A stretch of DNA of 64,000 bases, from the NCBI RefSeq assembly GCF_018294505.1, contig NC_057813.1, positions 317,381,077-317,445,076 of the forward strand, written 5' to 3'. A program made the position numbers and the translations under genes. Origin of the DNA: Triticum aestivum (taxonomy: Eukaryota > Streptophyta > Magnoliopsida > Poales > Poaceae). Below are positions 22,387 through 35,200 of this stretch, piece by piece. Position 1 is the stretch's first letter. Every line of letters begins with the position of its first letter. Under the pieces are notes generated by a model that had not been told where the DNA came from, searched no databases, and worked only from the letters and a program-made list of their open reading frames with translations.

Positions 22387-23923
22387 AAGTCACATCACGC
22401 TCATACAAATCTTTGATATGATCAAATCCAACAACATTCATTTTAAGTTGAGTAAGTAACATGCATTTGCGGGAAAGTGCATACGCCACAACATTCTCTT
22501 TTCCCTTAATGTAGGGGGAAGATTCAATAAATTCACTCCATTTAGCATGCCGTTTATTCAACTTGGTTTGACCTTTAAGGTACTTAAGTGTTTCATGATT
22601 GGTATGTATGACAAACTCATGCGGTCTAAGATAATGTTCCCAAACATGTAGCACACGTACTAAAGCATACAATTCTTTGTCATAGATGGGATAGTTAAGT
22701 TGAGCACCGGAGAGTTTTTCACTAAAATATGCAAAAGCTCGTTTTTCTTGCATCAAAACTCCACCAATTCCATTACCGCTTGCATCGCAATGAACCTTAA
22801 AAGTTTTGTCAAAGTTGGGTAAATCAAGAATCGGAGCATGAGTAAGTAAAGATTTGAGCTCATTATAAGTGGTAGATTTCAAAGGTCCCCAAACAAAAGG
22901 AACATTTTTCTTACTCAAGGCATGGAAAGGTGCGGCGATAGTGCTAAAATCTTTCACAGAGCAACGATTGAAACCAGAAAGGCCAAGAAAGCGACGCACT
23001 AGTTGCAAATTAGTGGGTTAAGTTTCAATTGCTTCAATTTTAGATTCATCAACATGGACACCCTTTGAGGAAACAATGAAACCCAAGAAAACAAGTTTGT
23101 CAACACCAAACGTGCCCTTTTTCATGTTGGCATAGAGATGTTCCTTGCAAAGAGTTTGCAAACCAGCCCTAACATGATTTAGATGATCTTTCATGGATTT
23201 GCTAAAAACAAGTATGTCATCGATGTAGACCACAACAAACACTCCAATGTAAGGATGAAGCACAAAATGCATAAGACACATGAAAGTATCGGGAGCTTCC
23301 GGTAAACCCATAGGCATAACCAACCACTCGTACAAGCCAAATTTTGTTTTGAAAGCGGTTTTCCATTCATCACCTTCTTGTATGCGGATATGATAATAAC
23401 CACTTTTAAGATCAATTTTTGATAAAATGGTGGCACCGCTAAGTTCATCTAGCATATCATCTAGGCGAGGAATGGGATGCCTATAATGAATGGTGATAGC
23501 ATTGATGGGTCTACAATCTGAGCACATGCGAAAACTACCATCTTGCATGGGCACAAGTATAACCGGAACGGCACAAGGGCTTAATATTTCACGTACATGT
23601 CCATTGTTGATGAGTTGTTGTACTTGCCGTTGGATCTCCTTAGTTTCTTCAGGGTTGACGCGGTAGGGAGCCTTGTTTGGAAGAGGTGCGCTGGGGATGA
23701 GGTCAATCCTATGTTCAGTGCCATGTAGAAGAGGTAGACCAGGAGGTAGCTCATCGGGGAAAACATCTTGGAACTCCTTCAAAAGAGAAGACAACACTAA
23801 AGGTAGATCGTGAGAGGTGTTATTTTTTGTTGCCTCGTCCTTGCACACAAGGACAAAGTGCATAACACTCGATGGGTTCTCACACACTTCTCTCATCTCA
23901 CTTTTTGGTGGCAAATAGGACAA
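22387..23923 (-). pseudogene. Gypsy pol, reverse transcriptase and RNase H
   Basis: RT: ETKEIQRQVQQLINNGHVRE, then MCSDCRPINAITIHYRHPIP, KIDLKSGYYHIRI and the intact catalytic YIDD in VVVYIDDILVFSKS. It stops at 23018 (TAA) just after KIEAIET, where the conserved next residues should be W-P-T-P-T. The same frame then continues into [11 protein letters not shown] and the RNase H ([17 protein letters not shown], ...[31 protein letters not shown]). Without the TAA the region would be one frame up to the LINE. The C-terminus joins the integrase segment at 16494 once the LINE is removed. Confidence 0.92.
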
Positions 23924-26239
23924 AGTTTTTCTTGTCGCTCAACGTGGAGGCACTCGGTTTTGGCTTGTGGCTCTCACTCTCTTTATGGTGGATCACTCTC
24001 ACTCTTTTCTCCACGATGGGTGGCTTGCTTGTCGGCAATCACGTGACTAGGAGACATAGGTTGTAGCACATATTACTTCCCTTTCATCTTGAAGCTATAG
24101 TGATTGGTATGACCGTTGTGGATGACGCCTCGGTCAAATTGCCATGGTCGACCAAGAAGGAGGTGGCAAATGGACATCGGGATGACAACACACTCCAACG
24201 TGTCTTCTTATGCTCCAATTTTGAAGGAGACTTGGACCGTATGCTCAACTCGTATAGTGCCAAAATCGCTTAGCCATTGGACCTTGTATGGGTGTGGGTG
24301 CTTCATCTTGACCAATTGGAGCTTGGAGCATAGTTCTTCACTTGCCAAGTTGTGACAACTACCTCCATCGATGATGACCTTGACAGACCTTCCATTGATG
24401 CTGGCTTTTGTGTGGAAGATGTGGCATCTTTGGTCTTCGTCTTGTTGATGTTGAAGAGTCAAGACTTTGGAGAGAACGGGAGCGGGGCTGGAATCCTCAT
24501 CACAAAAAAATTGACCATCTTCATCTTTGTTCACGTGCCGGTGCATGGCCACTTGCTCAAGGGCTTCCGTTTCGTCGTCATTGAGGATCATGGTGCGCTT
24601 GTTGGTACACTTAAAGGACTTGTGGCCTCGGCCACTGCAAGTGAAACATTTGAAGGAGCTTGTCTTGACGGTCATTGATTGGAGTAGATGATGAAGCGCG
24701 TGGCTTGAAGTTTCTTGTAGAAGGAGGAGGATGACTTGAGGTTGTCGAAGGTTTCTTGTAACTCGACTTGTCGCCGTTGCTTGTAGATGGCTTGGTTGAG
24801 GTAGAAGTTGTTGGAGTCGTTGAAGCTTGGTTGTTGGAGAAGCTGTAGGTATTGGATGAGTACTTGGCGTACTTGAAGTCATCTTGCACTTGACGTTCCG
24901 CTTTGGTAGCTTGATGCACGAGCTCAATGAGGTTGGAGTAGGGTTGTAAGTCGGCAATCTTATTGATGGGATGGTTGAGGCCATTCAAGAAACGTTCCAT
25001 AGTTAGTTCCTGATCTTCCGTGACATTGGCTCTTATCATGGCTATCTCCATTTCCTTGTAGTATTCTTCAACACTCTTTGTACCTTGCTTGAGTAGTTGG
25101 AGCTTGTTGAAGAGATCGCGGTTGTAGTAGGTGGGCACAAAATGGGCACACATGACATCTTTCATTTGAGCACAAGTGGTGATTGGTGGTTCACCTCTTG
25201 CTTCTCGGTGCTCAAGGACATGTTCCCACCATATGAGCACATAGTCTTGGAACTCAAGTGATGCCATATCTATCTTCTTCTCTTCCTCATAGTTGTGCAA
25301 ATAAAAGAATTTGTCAACCTTCAATGCCCATGATAAGTACTCTTCGGGATCATTGCTTCCATTGAACTTGGGCATGGTGAACTTTAGCTTGCCGTAGCGT
25401 TGCTCTTCATTGTGTTGGGGTCGAGGGTGATGATGACGCCCTTGACGTGGAGGATTATTAACCTCATGTTGCCCTTGGTGTGGAGTATTTCCATAGTCGT
25501 CTTGCTCTTGTTGAACTTGAGGTTGTGGAGGAGCTTGTCGAGCTTATGGAGGAGCTTGAGGAACTTGACGTTGCACTCTTGGTTGGTAGTTCCGGTCTTG
25601 GATTTCTTTTCGAAGTGCTTCCTCTTGATTGCTCCTATCGCGGTTGTGTTTGGAAATTGCTCGACTTTATTCTTGAAGGGCATGTTGCGCCTCAAGAGCT
25701 TGTGCTTCACGTTGTTGTTGTTGAAGACGTTGAGCCTCGGTGTCTTGTTCATCTTGATGTTGTCTCACTTGTTCTTCCTCTAGTTGATGTTGACGTTGTC
25801 GTTCTTGAGCTTGTGCAAGAGGAACTTGGTTTGGTTGATGACAAAGTGCTTGCTTGTCGACTTGCTCTTGCGGGTGATTGCCGTGTAGAGGATTGCGAGA
25901 TGCATGACGGTCTTGACGCGCGGCTCATCGTAGAGTGTTCGATGTCGGTGTACTTGAGCCGGGGAAGGTGTATTCGGTGTGTCGACTCGAACGGCTCTGT
26001 CTTGATGATGAAGAAGTGGAAGAATGTCAGTTCACCAACAAGGCACAGATCTCGTCCATTCTTGCATCGTTCTCTTGCTTGTGAGCGTCGAGCTTGCTGT
26101 CAAAGTAGTCTCTTGTTCGTTGCTCGGAGAGTCGCAAGTCGGTGGCGAGATTGTCGATGCGCCCGCTCATTGCTTGTTGCTCTTGATGTAATGCTCATTG
26201 TGCACCAAAGAGGTGGCTCTTGGTGATGTATGATGACAT
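23924..26239 (-). pseudogene. Gypsy gag and protease region
   Basis: Gag can be followed from the ATG at 26239 (MSSYITKSHLFGAQ) through a Q/R-rich N-terminal part (LHQEQQAMSGRIDNLATDLR). The part down to 25375 has several nonsense codons. The conserved core is open: MPKFNGSNDPEEYLSWALKV, WWEHVLEHREARG and LLKQGTKSVEEYYKEME. A frame change near 24670 leads into a zinc knuckle CFTCSGRGHKSFKC (CX2CX4HX4C). The protease is recognisable by VKVIIDGGSCHNLASEELC near 24310-24370. It has DGG instead of the usual D-S/T-G, a form also seen in related grass elements. More stops follow before the RT. No functional product is expected. Confidence 0.88.
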
Positions 26240-27779
26240 GTCGTTGTCTTGCTGGATGAAGAGTGGGTTGGTAGAAGAACTTGGCATATCCATCATTCCA
26301 AACAAAAATGTGAGTGGGAGAAAGAGAAGAACTTATAGCAAATGTACCTTGACCGGTGTTGAAGATGGATCAAAGATCACTCAAATGTAGTCAATGAAAT
26401 AGCACAATTGGTACCAATTCTTGTCGGTTCTCACACCTACACAAGTAAATGCTTATGGTGGAGCTCGGTTAGGATGGTGGCACAAAATTTGATGCTATTG
26501 TTAGTTAGACTCAAAGATGTTGAAAAAGATTCGCAAATTCGCAAATGCAACAAGTAGACCAAGCAAGTTGTGGTACACGGAAACACACATGCAAATAGAT
26601 AAGTGGGATTGTGCAAACCAAAAATGAGCCTAAATGTGGAGTCCATGAAAATGCTCTTGTTGCACAATACCAGAGAGACTCTAGCACGATTGCACAATAG
26701 GCGGATACAGAGCTTGTGCATAACCTACGAAGAATAAAATGCAACGACCTCTATCCCAAGTATGCTATATGTATGGTATTTCGGTGATATGATCCAAGAT
26801 GATCGGGTATGACAATCTTAAAGTAGTGTGATGCTATGGTTCTTTCTTATAAGCTCTTTTCTTATCTTTCTCTTTTTGCTTAAAAGCTTGTTTGGCTCTT
26901 TCAATTTTGAGCTCTTTTCTCATGCAAAACTTCATGAACCAAGATAGCGATTGTGTATGCGATGACAACTTTGTGACACAATAGATCATATCAAGATATG
27001 CACCATGATGATATGGTATGTATGCTTATGGAGAGTATGATCACTAATGTGCACAAGTCACGTTGCCGGCAATACTCAAAGGCTAGTCTCGATGGGTAAG
27101 CAACACAAAAGTAAGGCTATGGTGGTTATCAATGCAATGGCAAGGCATAGACAAAGATGTCATCGAGGTTACCGTCTGTAGTGATGATGAGTAGTCGACG
27201 AAGATGAGCGGTGGTGATGTTGATGTCGCACTATACCTATATAGCCAAAACACAATAGGACACGGAAAACCAAAACTCAAAATCTTGAACCCAAAGTCGA
27301 ATGGTGGTACAGTAGGGTATGTCATGGGGTTGGAGGAGTTAAGGTGGTGGTGGTCGAAGTGGGTATGTGGAGGCGTAGGTGGCAGTGGACAACACTGCAA
27401 AAATGCAGTTTCGGCAGAGGAAGCCCGATGATCCGGGCCAGGAGCCGGATGATCCGGGCGGGTCCGGATGATCCGGGCAGGTCAACTTTGCACGGATTTC
27501 CTCAGGATGAACTCGAAAACAGGGTGAAATTCGATGATGTCATGGATTTTGGATGGATTTCGGGGGTGAGATGGTGGGAAAAAGCAAGATCCACGAGTTA
27601 CACAATGAATCCATGGATCAAAATCAACAAAACATCATCAAAACCAACAAATCACAAAAAAGATTTAGGGCTATTTTTGGTGGGGATTTTTGGATTTAGG
27701 ACGAAATCAACAAAATCAAGCTAGAAAACAAAGGGCAGGGGCTCCAAAAATGTGATCAACGTGGCTCATGATACCAAGA
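26240..27779 (-). other. Gypsy 5' leader
   Basis: 1.5 kb between the 5' LTR and the gag ATG. No coding region was recognised. At 27420-27480 there are three ggatgatccgg units like those in the LTRs. The rest is unremarkable mixed-composition sequence. Confidence 0.75.
27763..27776 (-). other. Primer binding site, Gypsy element
   Basis: On the minus strand TGGTATCATGAGCC lies 3 bp inside the 5' LTR. It matches the initiator-Met type TGGTATCAGAGCC except for one change and a small shift. Confidence 0.75.
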
Positions 27780-28805
27780 TGATGTAGGGTAGAACCCTAG
27801 AGACCGATCTTTCATGTTTGGAGGTGAATCCTACCAAGAACACGAAGAACAAGAGAGGTGGAACGAGGGGAAAACACGAGAAAACACTCAACCAACAAGA
27901 ATATAGTCACACATGCGCTAGCTCATCGAGACACAAAGTGATACAAGATCTGAATCCAACAAAGGATGATACATAGGGTAACCGGTTCTTCTCCGAGAGG
28001 AGGTCTTGAAAAGGGTCTTCTCCGAAAGGAGGTCTTGAATCCAACGAGGATCTTCTCCGAAGAGGTGTCGGTCCCTCACGGTGGAGTAGATCCGGCTGGA
28101 TGAGCAACGCTCTATCTCAAAATATGAGCTATCACAATGCTAACCCTAGAAGAGAGGTGGAGGAGTCATATATATAGGCTAAGAGGTCGAAGGGGTACAT
28201 GGGCCTTAGCCCAACACGCGCACGCAAGCAGGGTCCGGATGATCCTGGTGGGGAGCCGGATGATCCGGGCTCTGTCCGGATGATCCGGGTGGTGGCCCGG
28301 ATGAGTTGATGATGCAGGCGGTGGCGGCGTTGGCCCAGATGTCTGGATGAGGGTCCGGATGTCCGGCTGGTGTCCGGATGATCCGGGTGCTTGTCCGGAT
28401 GATCCGGGTGCTTGTCCGGATGATCCGGCTTCGGGGTCCATCTTCGGGAGTCATGGGGCGAGTTATCCGAATCGTCCTAACGGGGGTCCAGATCGTTCGG
28501 GCTCTGCCCGATCGTCCGGCCAGCCTGGGACTTGGCGGTTTTCCTCTCCGTCTTCACGCATGTCTTCCGCTTCCGATTCTGCTTGCTTCCTAGCTTCTCC
28601 ATGGCTAACTCATTGGTACCTAAGTATGCAAAGCGTCTCCGTTTGAGGTAGTAGCCATGTCTCATGTGATTCAAAATGGAGTTGTGAGAGGAGCGATGTC
28701 ACCTCGATTTCGAGAGCTCTTGCACGTGCTCTAGTCATTTGTCCAAGTGGTGTTGTAGGAGATGTAGATGCGTCCATGGGGATGATCGTGGGATGCTCCG
28801 CATCA
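27780..28805 (-). repeat. 5' LTR of the Gypsy element
   Basis: 1026 bp, TGATG...CATCA, paired with 14290-15300. A TATA box (TATATATA) lies at about 28168-28176 on the minus strand. The CCGGATGATCCGG units at 28220-28500 differ in number and phase from those in the other LTR. Confidence 0.93.
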
Positions 28806-28810
28806 GGTAA
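28806..28810. repeat. Gypsy target-site duplication, right (ggtaa)
   Basis: Pairs with ggtta at 14285-14289, with one substitution. Confidence 0.8.
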
Positions 28811-29099
28811 GATTGGGTGAAGTTGGTTCTCTGTCCATCACAGTAGGGGTAAAATCTGTGAGAGTCTAGGTTATGTGTGGTATGGCTAGTTCTCGTGCAT
28901 GTACAACCGGGGTGCTATCTCCACCAAGAGTAGCACTGTTTTATTTGAAGACCGTGTTTTTGCTCCGCTAGATACTACCATCACCCACTCCAATTCAAAT
29001 AGCTGGTAAACAAGAAACGTAGATGAATGTACAAACCTTGTATGAGAGACATATGCAGTAGATAGTGTGGAAAATAGAGGGCATGAAATAGTTGACATG

Positions 29100-29900
29100 T
29101 ATATTGTTTAACTAAAAAGGATAGCATGACATAATTTCACATATATAATGTCTATCTAAACTGGATAGCATAGCATGACATAATTCAAAGATATGATGAC
29201 TAAATAAACAGGATGGCATGAGATAAGTATATGATGTCCTTAGTAAACAGGTTTGCATGACATAACTCACATACATGTTATGTAAGTAATCAGCATTGAA
29301 CGATTTAATTCACATATGTGATTTATATAGTAAGCAGGGGGCATTCGCATATATGATGTCTGAACTAAGAACATGGTGTTGAATATTGTGTATATGATGT
29401 ATAAACTATGCAATGCAAGACACCATACGCATGATATGAGCAGTATAACCATGCCAATTTAGATCATACACCTCGATGGGGGAATAGGATGGGTCATCTG
29501 TCTATGAATCCATCTCTGAGGAGCTACCATGACCCAGCAAGAGATCTGCTTCGACATGTAGCATTGTCTACTCTGAAGACCTTGTTTTCACTCCAGATTT
29601 TTCCATCACCCACTCAAATGGCTGATTCACAAGAAGAGTAGTTGAATGTACAAACATTGTCAACAAATGGAAATGTAATGAAGAAAAGAATAGGCAAGAT
29701 ATCATTGAAATATATGATGCCTGGTTAAACAGGATGGCATTGCATATTTCACATATATTATGGCTGGATAAATGAGATGAGATTGCATAATTCACATATA
29801 TGATATAGAAACTAAACAGGTGGCATTATAAAATATGTCTAAACTAAGCAGATGACATATATGATGTCAAATGTAGGCACTTCAAGGCAACATACGCATG
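29100..29900. repeat. Degenerate short repeats in CACTA introns
   Basis: Words like acataattcacatatatgatgt and aaacaggatggcatgaca recur at about 35-60 bp spacing in 29100-29460 and 29690-29880. Related sequence is at 10600-11010. They are too diverged for an exact period by eye. Confidence 0.6.
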
Positions 29901-32280
29901 ATATGACCAACATCATCATGCCAAGTTAGAGCAAACACCTCGGTGGTAAATAGGAGTGGTCAGTCGCATCCGAATCCGCCTTAGAACAGATATCTTCCTT
30001 TGGATTACAATCTGAAGGGGGAGGGTTTTCCATTGAACCCACCATGGAATGATGTCTGCATGACATTGTATTGCCGCGCAAAACTCTTCTATTTTTCTCT
30101 ACATGTTCAGCATGACTGTGTACAATATCTGACACGCATACGAAAAAATATAGTGAGATTATATAAGGAGAGCATGCAGAAATCTAGAGTGATAACAACC
30201 AGTGGGTGGATCCAAAAATAATGATAGCAGGATGATGATAGCTTTAATTTAATAAGAAGACAGATGATAATTGCTTTACTATTTGTTTACCAAGATGAAC
30301 AACATAGGCATACCCTAGGTGAACCAGATAATAGACAGAGATACTATTCATTGTCGCCTCTATATGTGCCCCACAAGTAATTTTAAAACTCAAGTTTGAA
30401 CATTAATTTGTACCTGACTTGGAGTCTAAGAGCTGAACAGGACGATAAAGTAGCAGGAAATATTAAGCAATGCATAACATAAGCAGAAACAAAATAGTGC
30501 GACCTCTCTTATGGACTCGTGTACTACTCAGGTTCATCTGCTGAGTCGATGATGGTGATATAGTTGTCGTGGGTGCCAGCGGCAGGGAAGGAGATCTGAG
30601 GCGATGAAAGATGGTCAGGAGTCCTGATGTCTGGTATGGTGGATGCTTTTGTCGATGGAGCATCTCAAGTGAGGTGGACGACACCGTGGCAGGAGTAGGG
30701 CAAACTACACAAAGTTTTCTTTGACACCTATCTGTAACTGAGGTAATTCTGTATGGGCTCCTTTCGCTTGCAGGATTCTAAAAACGCAATGATAGGAAAA
30801 ACACCAGAATAGTATAGGAATGCACGTGGGAAATCGAGCATTTGTAAACACATGTCAACTTGGTTGTTTGGTTCACAGGAATTCGAAGAGCAGAGGAATC
30901 CAAAGAAACATGGCCAAATTAAAGTGAAACCATATGAAAGTGTGTACAGTTAGAATGTGATCCTTCCACTAATGCACTTAGTCTTTTTTTCAAGCATAGG
31001 ATTTTGAAAAGTAGGTCCAGGTGGATGTTTTGCTCCATTCCTTTCAACGAAATGCATGAATAATTGATTAGTAGAGTGACATAGAAAAATTTCCTATTCC
31101 TATGTTTTCCCTTCACTTTTTCCTTTGAAACAAAATAACCCTAATGGATCGACATGAATGCAGAATAATAAGTGATGCGGCAAGTGTACAACCTCTTAGG
31201 CATAGCCGTGTCAACCTCAACATCATTGGGTTGGTTGTTGAAGAAGTTGCGGCAGAGGTGGCTGTCGGAGGTGTGGAGGAAGATCTTAGGCGTCTGTAGA
31301 CGGCGTCGAGGGCATTGCTCTGTTGTGATGGATGGTTCCGTCGTTGGAGTAGCACCGTCGAGCCGTAAGATGTTGACAGACATCATTAATCTCAAGTGGG
31401 ATTCTAATACATCTCCAATAGATGATGTAAAATACATTGCCAAAGAGTGATACAAGTAAAATTTACATCACCAAAAAACACCTAACTACGATAGATGAGG
31501 TAAAAACGGTTGACTCCGAACTTAACTGTCGAAACTGAAATTTACTCTGGAATCTGAATGTTACAATTGAAACTGAACGCACTGGTAGTAGAGAGGCACT
31601 TCACATGTAGTTTAGGCCGCTCGAGCACTAGTAGTAGAGAAATAGTGATCTACATCAGCAGGCGATCAATGGGGAACAAGGTAGCAGATAGTAGCCGGAG
31701 TAGCAGCGCCTGGAGGAGAAGCACGAACTAGAGCCAGAGCAGCAACTCATGTAGCTGTAGCAGTTGTGTATCAGCATCAACAGCGCGAGCGAGAGCAAGA
31801 GCAGAGCAGCAGCACGAGCGAGGGGAACAGCAGAGCATCGGCGCCGCCGAGCGAGAGAGGGAGCAGCAGCAGTGCGAGCGAGCGAGAGATGGAGCAGCAA
31901 CAGTAGCAGCAGCAGCATGAGCGAGCGAGAGTCGGAGCAGCGGCAGTAGATCCAGCTGGTATGGATGCCGCCGCCGAGGGAGCCTTGCACTGGGGGACAG
32001 CCGCCATGGAGATGTCGCCGGCGGTGCCGGCTTCGAGGTAGCAGCGCCATCGGGTGCGGGATGGAGCACCGTCAGTGTCGGGAGGTCGAGTTAAGGAGAA
32101 GGTGCGATGCGATGAGTGTACAACCTCTTTGGTGGCACCGAGTATGCATCAGCTTCGTCCGAGGAGTCGGTGAGGATGTTGCGGTTCCGGTGGAGCAGGT
32201 TAAGGCGGTGCTGTGGGTATGGATCAGCCGCAATAGATGAGGTGATCGTCGGAGCAGCTCCTTGGGGGTGGAGAACGGGG

Positions 32281-32285
32281 CGGCT
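32281..32285. repeat. LARD target-site duplication, left (cggct)
   Basis: Identical to 43803-43807. Confidence 0.92.
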
Positions 32286-35200
32286 TGTGACGCCCTCGAT
32301 TCAATCGTACACTAATCATGCACGCAAATGTGTACGACCAAGATCAAGGACTCACGGGAAGATATCACAACACAACTCTAGACACAAATTAAAATAATAC
32401 AAGCTTTATATTACAAGCCATGGGCCTCGGGGGCTCGAATACATAAGCTCGAATACACAAGAGTCAGCGGAAGCAACAATATCTGAGTACAGACATAAGT
32501 TAGACAAGTTTGCCTTAAGAAGGCTAGCACAAAAGCATCTACGATCGAAAAGGCAAGGCCTCCTGCCTGGGAGCCTCCTAACTACTCCTGGTCGTTGGCG
32601 TCCTCCACGTAGTAGTAGGCACCCTCGGGGTTGTGGTAGTCGTCGTCAAAGGTGGCGTCTGGATCCTGGGCTCCGACATCTCTGGTTGCATCAACCGGAA
32701 AGAAGAAGAAAGGGGGAAAAGGGGGAGCAAAGCAACTGTGAGTACTCATCCAAAGTACTCGCAAGCAAGGATCTACACTACATATGCAACATTATCAAAG
32801 AGGGGTTGTATATGTGGACTGGGCTACAGAAATGCCAGAATAGAGAGAAGGCCTAGTCCTATCGAAGACTAGCATCTTCTGGAAACCAACATCTTGCAGC
32901 AAACAAGAGGGAGTAGAGTAGCATAAAGTAAAGTGGTAGTAGTGTTATCAACCTCGGCCAGAGATCCTTTCTCGACTCCCTGCGAGAAAGCAATCCCAGA
33001 GCCATACTATCCAGTTATCACCTCATCACAATCCAATTCTCATCACAAGTATCCAGTTCTAGTTGTATCGATCGGGATACAACTCCAAGTGTCCGTTACC
33101 GTAGGACAGGCTATCGATAGATGTTTTCTTCCCTGCAGGGGTGCACCAACTTACCCACCACGCTCGCTTAACTCCGGCCAGACACACTTTCCAGGGTCAT
33201 GCCCGGCCTCGGCCAAATAATACGCCGCAACCCGACCTAGGCTTAATAGAGAGGCCAGCACGCCGGACTAAACCTATGCCCCCAGGGGTCATGGGCCATC
33301 TCCCCGGGAACTCCTGCACGTTGCGAGGGCGGCCGGTGAGCAGACCTAGCTACCTCCTTCAACAAGGCAGGCACTTACGCAGTCCAACCCGGCGCGTGCT
33401 GCTCAGCCGCTGACGTCTATTAAGCTTCTGCTGATGTATATGACGCAGAACACCCATACTATGCCCACGTGATAGTTAGTGCTATCAGGACAGAGGCCCC
33501 TCGGATCAAATATCCAAATCGTAGTGGATTAGGAACGCGCGGTAACAAGCAGAGACTCACGAAAGATGTGACCCCGTTGCCCCGTTTCGAGGACTTGCGG
33601 CAATGGCTAGGAATGCCCGGCCACGCCTCGTAATTATGTCGCAGGCACCCTCCAGGTCAACCCGACTCCACATCACTCGCAATTAAGCTCGCGCGGGTAC
33701 CCCTCAGGGTCGACCCGTCTTTCCAAGTAACAGTGGTAAAGTCCAAGTATCCGTGTGTCCAAACATTAAGGGGAAACCCCGAGGAATCACCCCCGGTGAA
33801 TTCCACTCGATGTAATCATCAAGGTGAACGTAAGAGGATCCACCCTCGAGGTTCACACTTGAGAGGTTGCACGACAGAGCCGTATCGGAAGTGGTTAAGC
33901 AGGAAATCACCCTCGATGACCACGACCGAATAGCTACACTACAGGTTAACATCAGAAGTGCTATAGAGGTCTCACCCTCGGCACTCAATAGTAACACTGC
34001 AGAGTCGAGCAACAAAGGGGCGTGATGTGACGTGAGGTGTTGGGTCCTGGTCTTCGATCCCGTTGATCGGGCCTTCTGATAATCCAGCGGGGCAGTCGAG
34101 TCAAGTGGGGGGGTCACTGATGGGTCTCTAACCAACCTATACTAAGCAATTTAGGATAAGCAGGTAAGGTACAACAGCAGATACAAAAGCAGGCTATGCA
34201 TCAGAATAGGAGCAATCAATAACAGTAGCAAAATCTAATGCAAGCATAAAAGAATGGAATGGGCGATATCGGGATGATCAAAGGGGGGGCTTGCCTGATT
34301 GCTCTGGCAAGGAGGGGTCGTCGTCGACGTAGTCGATCATAGGGGCAACATCGGTCTCGGGGTCTACTGGAGAGAAGAGGGGGAAGAAACAGTAAATATA
34401 AAGCAAACATAGCATCACAAAGCATAACGTGGCAATAAGCCGTGCCGGGTGTGACCTAACGTATGGCTACACGATATAGGTGAAGGGGGAATTCAACCGG
34501 GAATGTTTTCCCGGTTCCGGACCTATGTCAGACAGATGATCGGAGGGGGAATGTTCCATGTTCAGATAGTTAGAGGCATCTGACAGGTAAACGGACCATG
34601 TATTCGGATTCACCTCGTCGTTCTAAGCAACTTTCATGTAGAAAACATTTTCATCCGAGATACTGTTTATTTTCTATGAATTTTCAAAGTTTTAAAACAT
34701 TTTCTGGATTTCTGGAATATATCTAAATTCGAATTTAAATAGTGCATTACTTTTTATACACACACACAGCTAGCCTATTAGAATGACAGGTGGGGTCCAG
34801 TGGCTGAGTCCGCATACAGAGTCAGCAAGTCCATAGTCAATGTTTGACCTGGTCAAAGTGTGAATAGTGGCCGTGGGGCCTACTTGTCATTGAATACTAT
34901 TTTAACTAAAGGGGGATATAGTGTGAGGGACCACCTGTCAGAAACACATTAGGCTATTTAACATAAGAAGTAGCAGCCCTAAACTAATCTAATTAGCACT
35001 AACTAATCTGGATAGGGCCGGCCTCATACCCAGAATACACGCACGCACACCACACAAGGCCATGGCAGAGAGTCAGCCGGCCACCAGGTCGTGCCCACGC
35101 ACGGGCGCACCTAGGGGCGCCGGTGGCTGAACCTGCAACGGCAATAGCTTGCGGCGGTGCTAGCAGCACGATAACAGGCAGCAGGAAGTGGCACTAGTAG

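Larger units (their letters stand above)
14290..28805 (-). mobile_element. Ty3/Gypsy LTR retrotransposon, degenerate, with LINE inserted in pol
   Basis: Two LTRs, 14290-15300 (3') and 27780-28805 (5'), both TGATGTAGGG...CTCCGCATCA, flank a minus-strand gag-PR-RT-RNase H-integrase, the Gypsy order. A primer binding site lies beside the 5' LTR and a purine tract beside the 3' LTR. Target duplications are ggtta/ggtaa. Total length is 14.5 kb, of which 5.9 kb is the LINE at 16512-22369. A by-eye comparison of the first ~475 bp of the LTRs shows about 26 substitutions (roughly 5%), so this is an older insertion than the LARD. Many nonsense codons and frameshifts make it non-autonomous today. Confidence 0.93.
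28811..32285 (-). pseudogene. CACTA ORF, upstream exon array (repeated exon module)
   Basis: Minus-strand continuation of the CACTA gene. At least five short exon-like blocks end in a similar motif, D-S-x(2-3)-acidic-x(2-3)-Y-x-x-P. They are near 32110-32285 (DSSDEADAYSVPPKRLYTHR), 31180-31360 (NDVEVDTAMPKRLYTCR), 30500-30670 (DSADEPE.YTSP), 29940-30050 (DSDATDHSYLPPRC) and 29470-29600 (DS.TDDPSYSPIEV). A sixth block at 28811-29010 shares its 5' half (W-V-M...KTRSS) with the fifth. Candidate donors such as GAG then GTGTATG follow some blocks. Between them lie AT-rich introns of about 400-800 bp with recurrent 'cacatatatgatgt' and 'ggatggcatgacata' words. Several nonsense codons are present. 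The motif is not one I can name. Confidence 0.5.

Noticed and set aside
24352..26226. Long plus-strand ORFs (108-248 codons)
   Set aside because: They are antisense shadows of the Gypsy gag and protease, whose zinc knuckle and gag core are clear on the minus strand.
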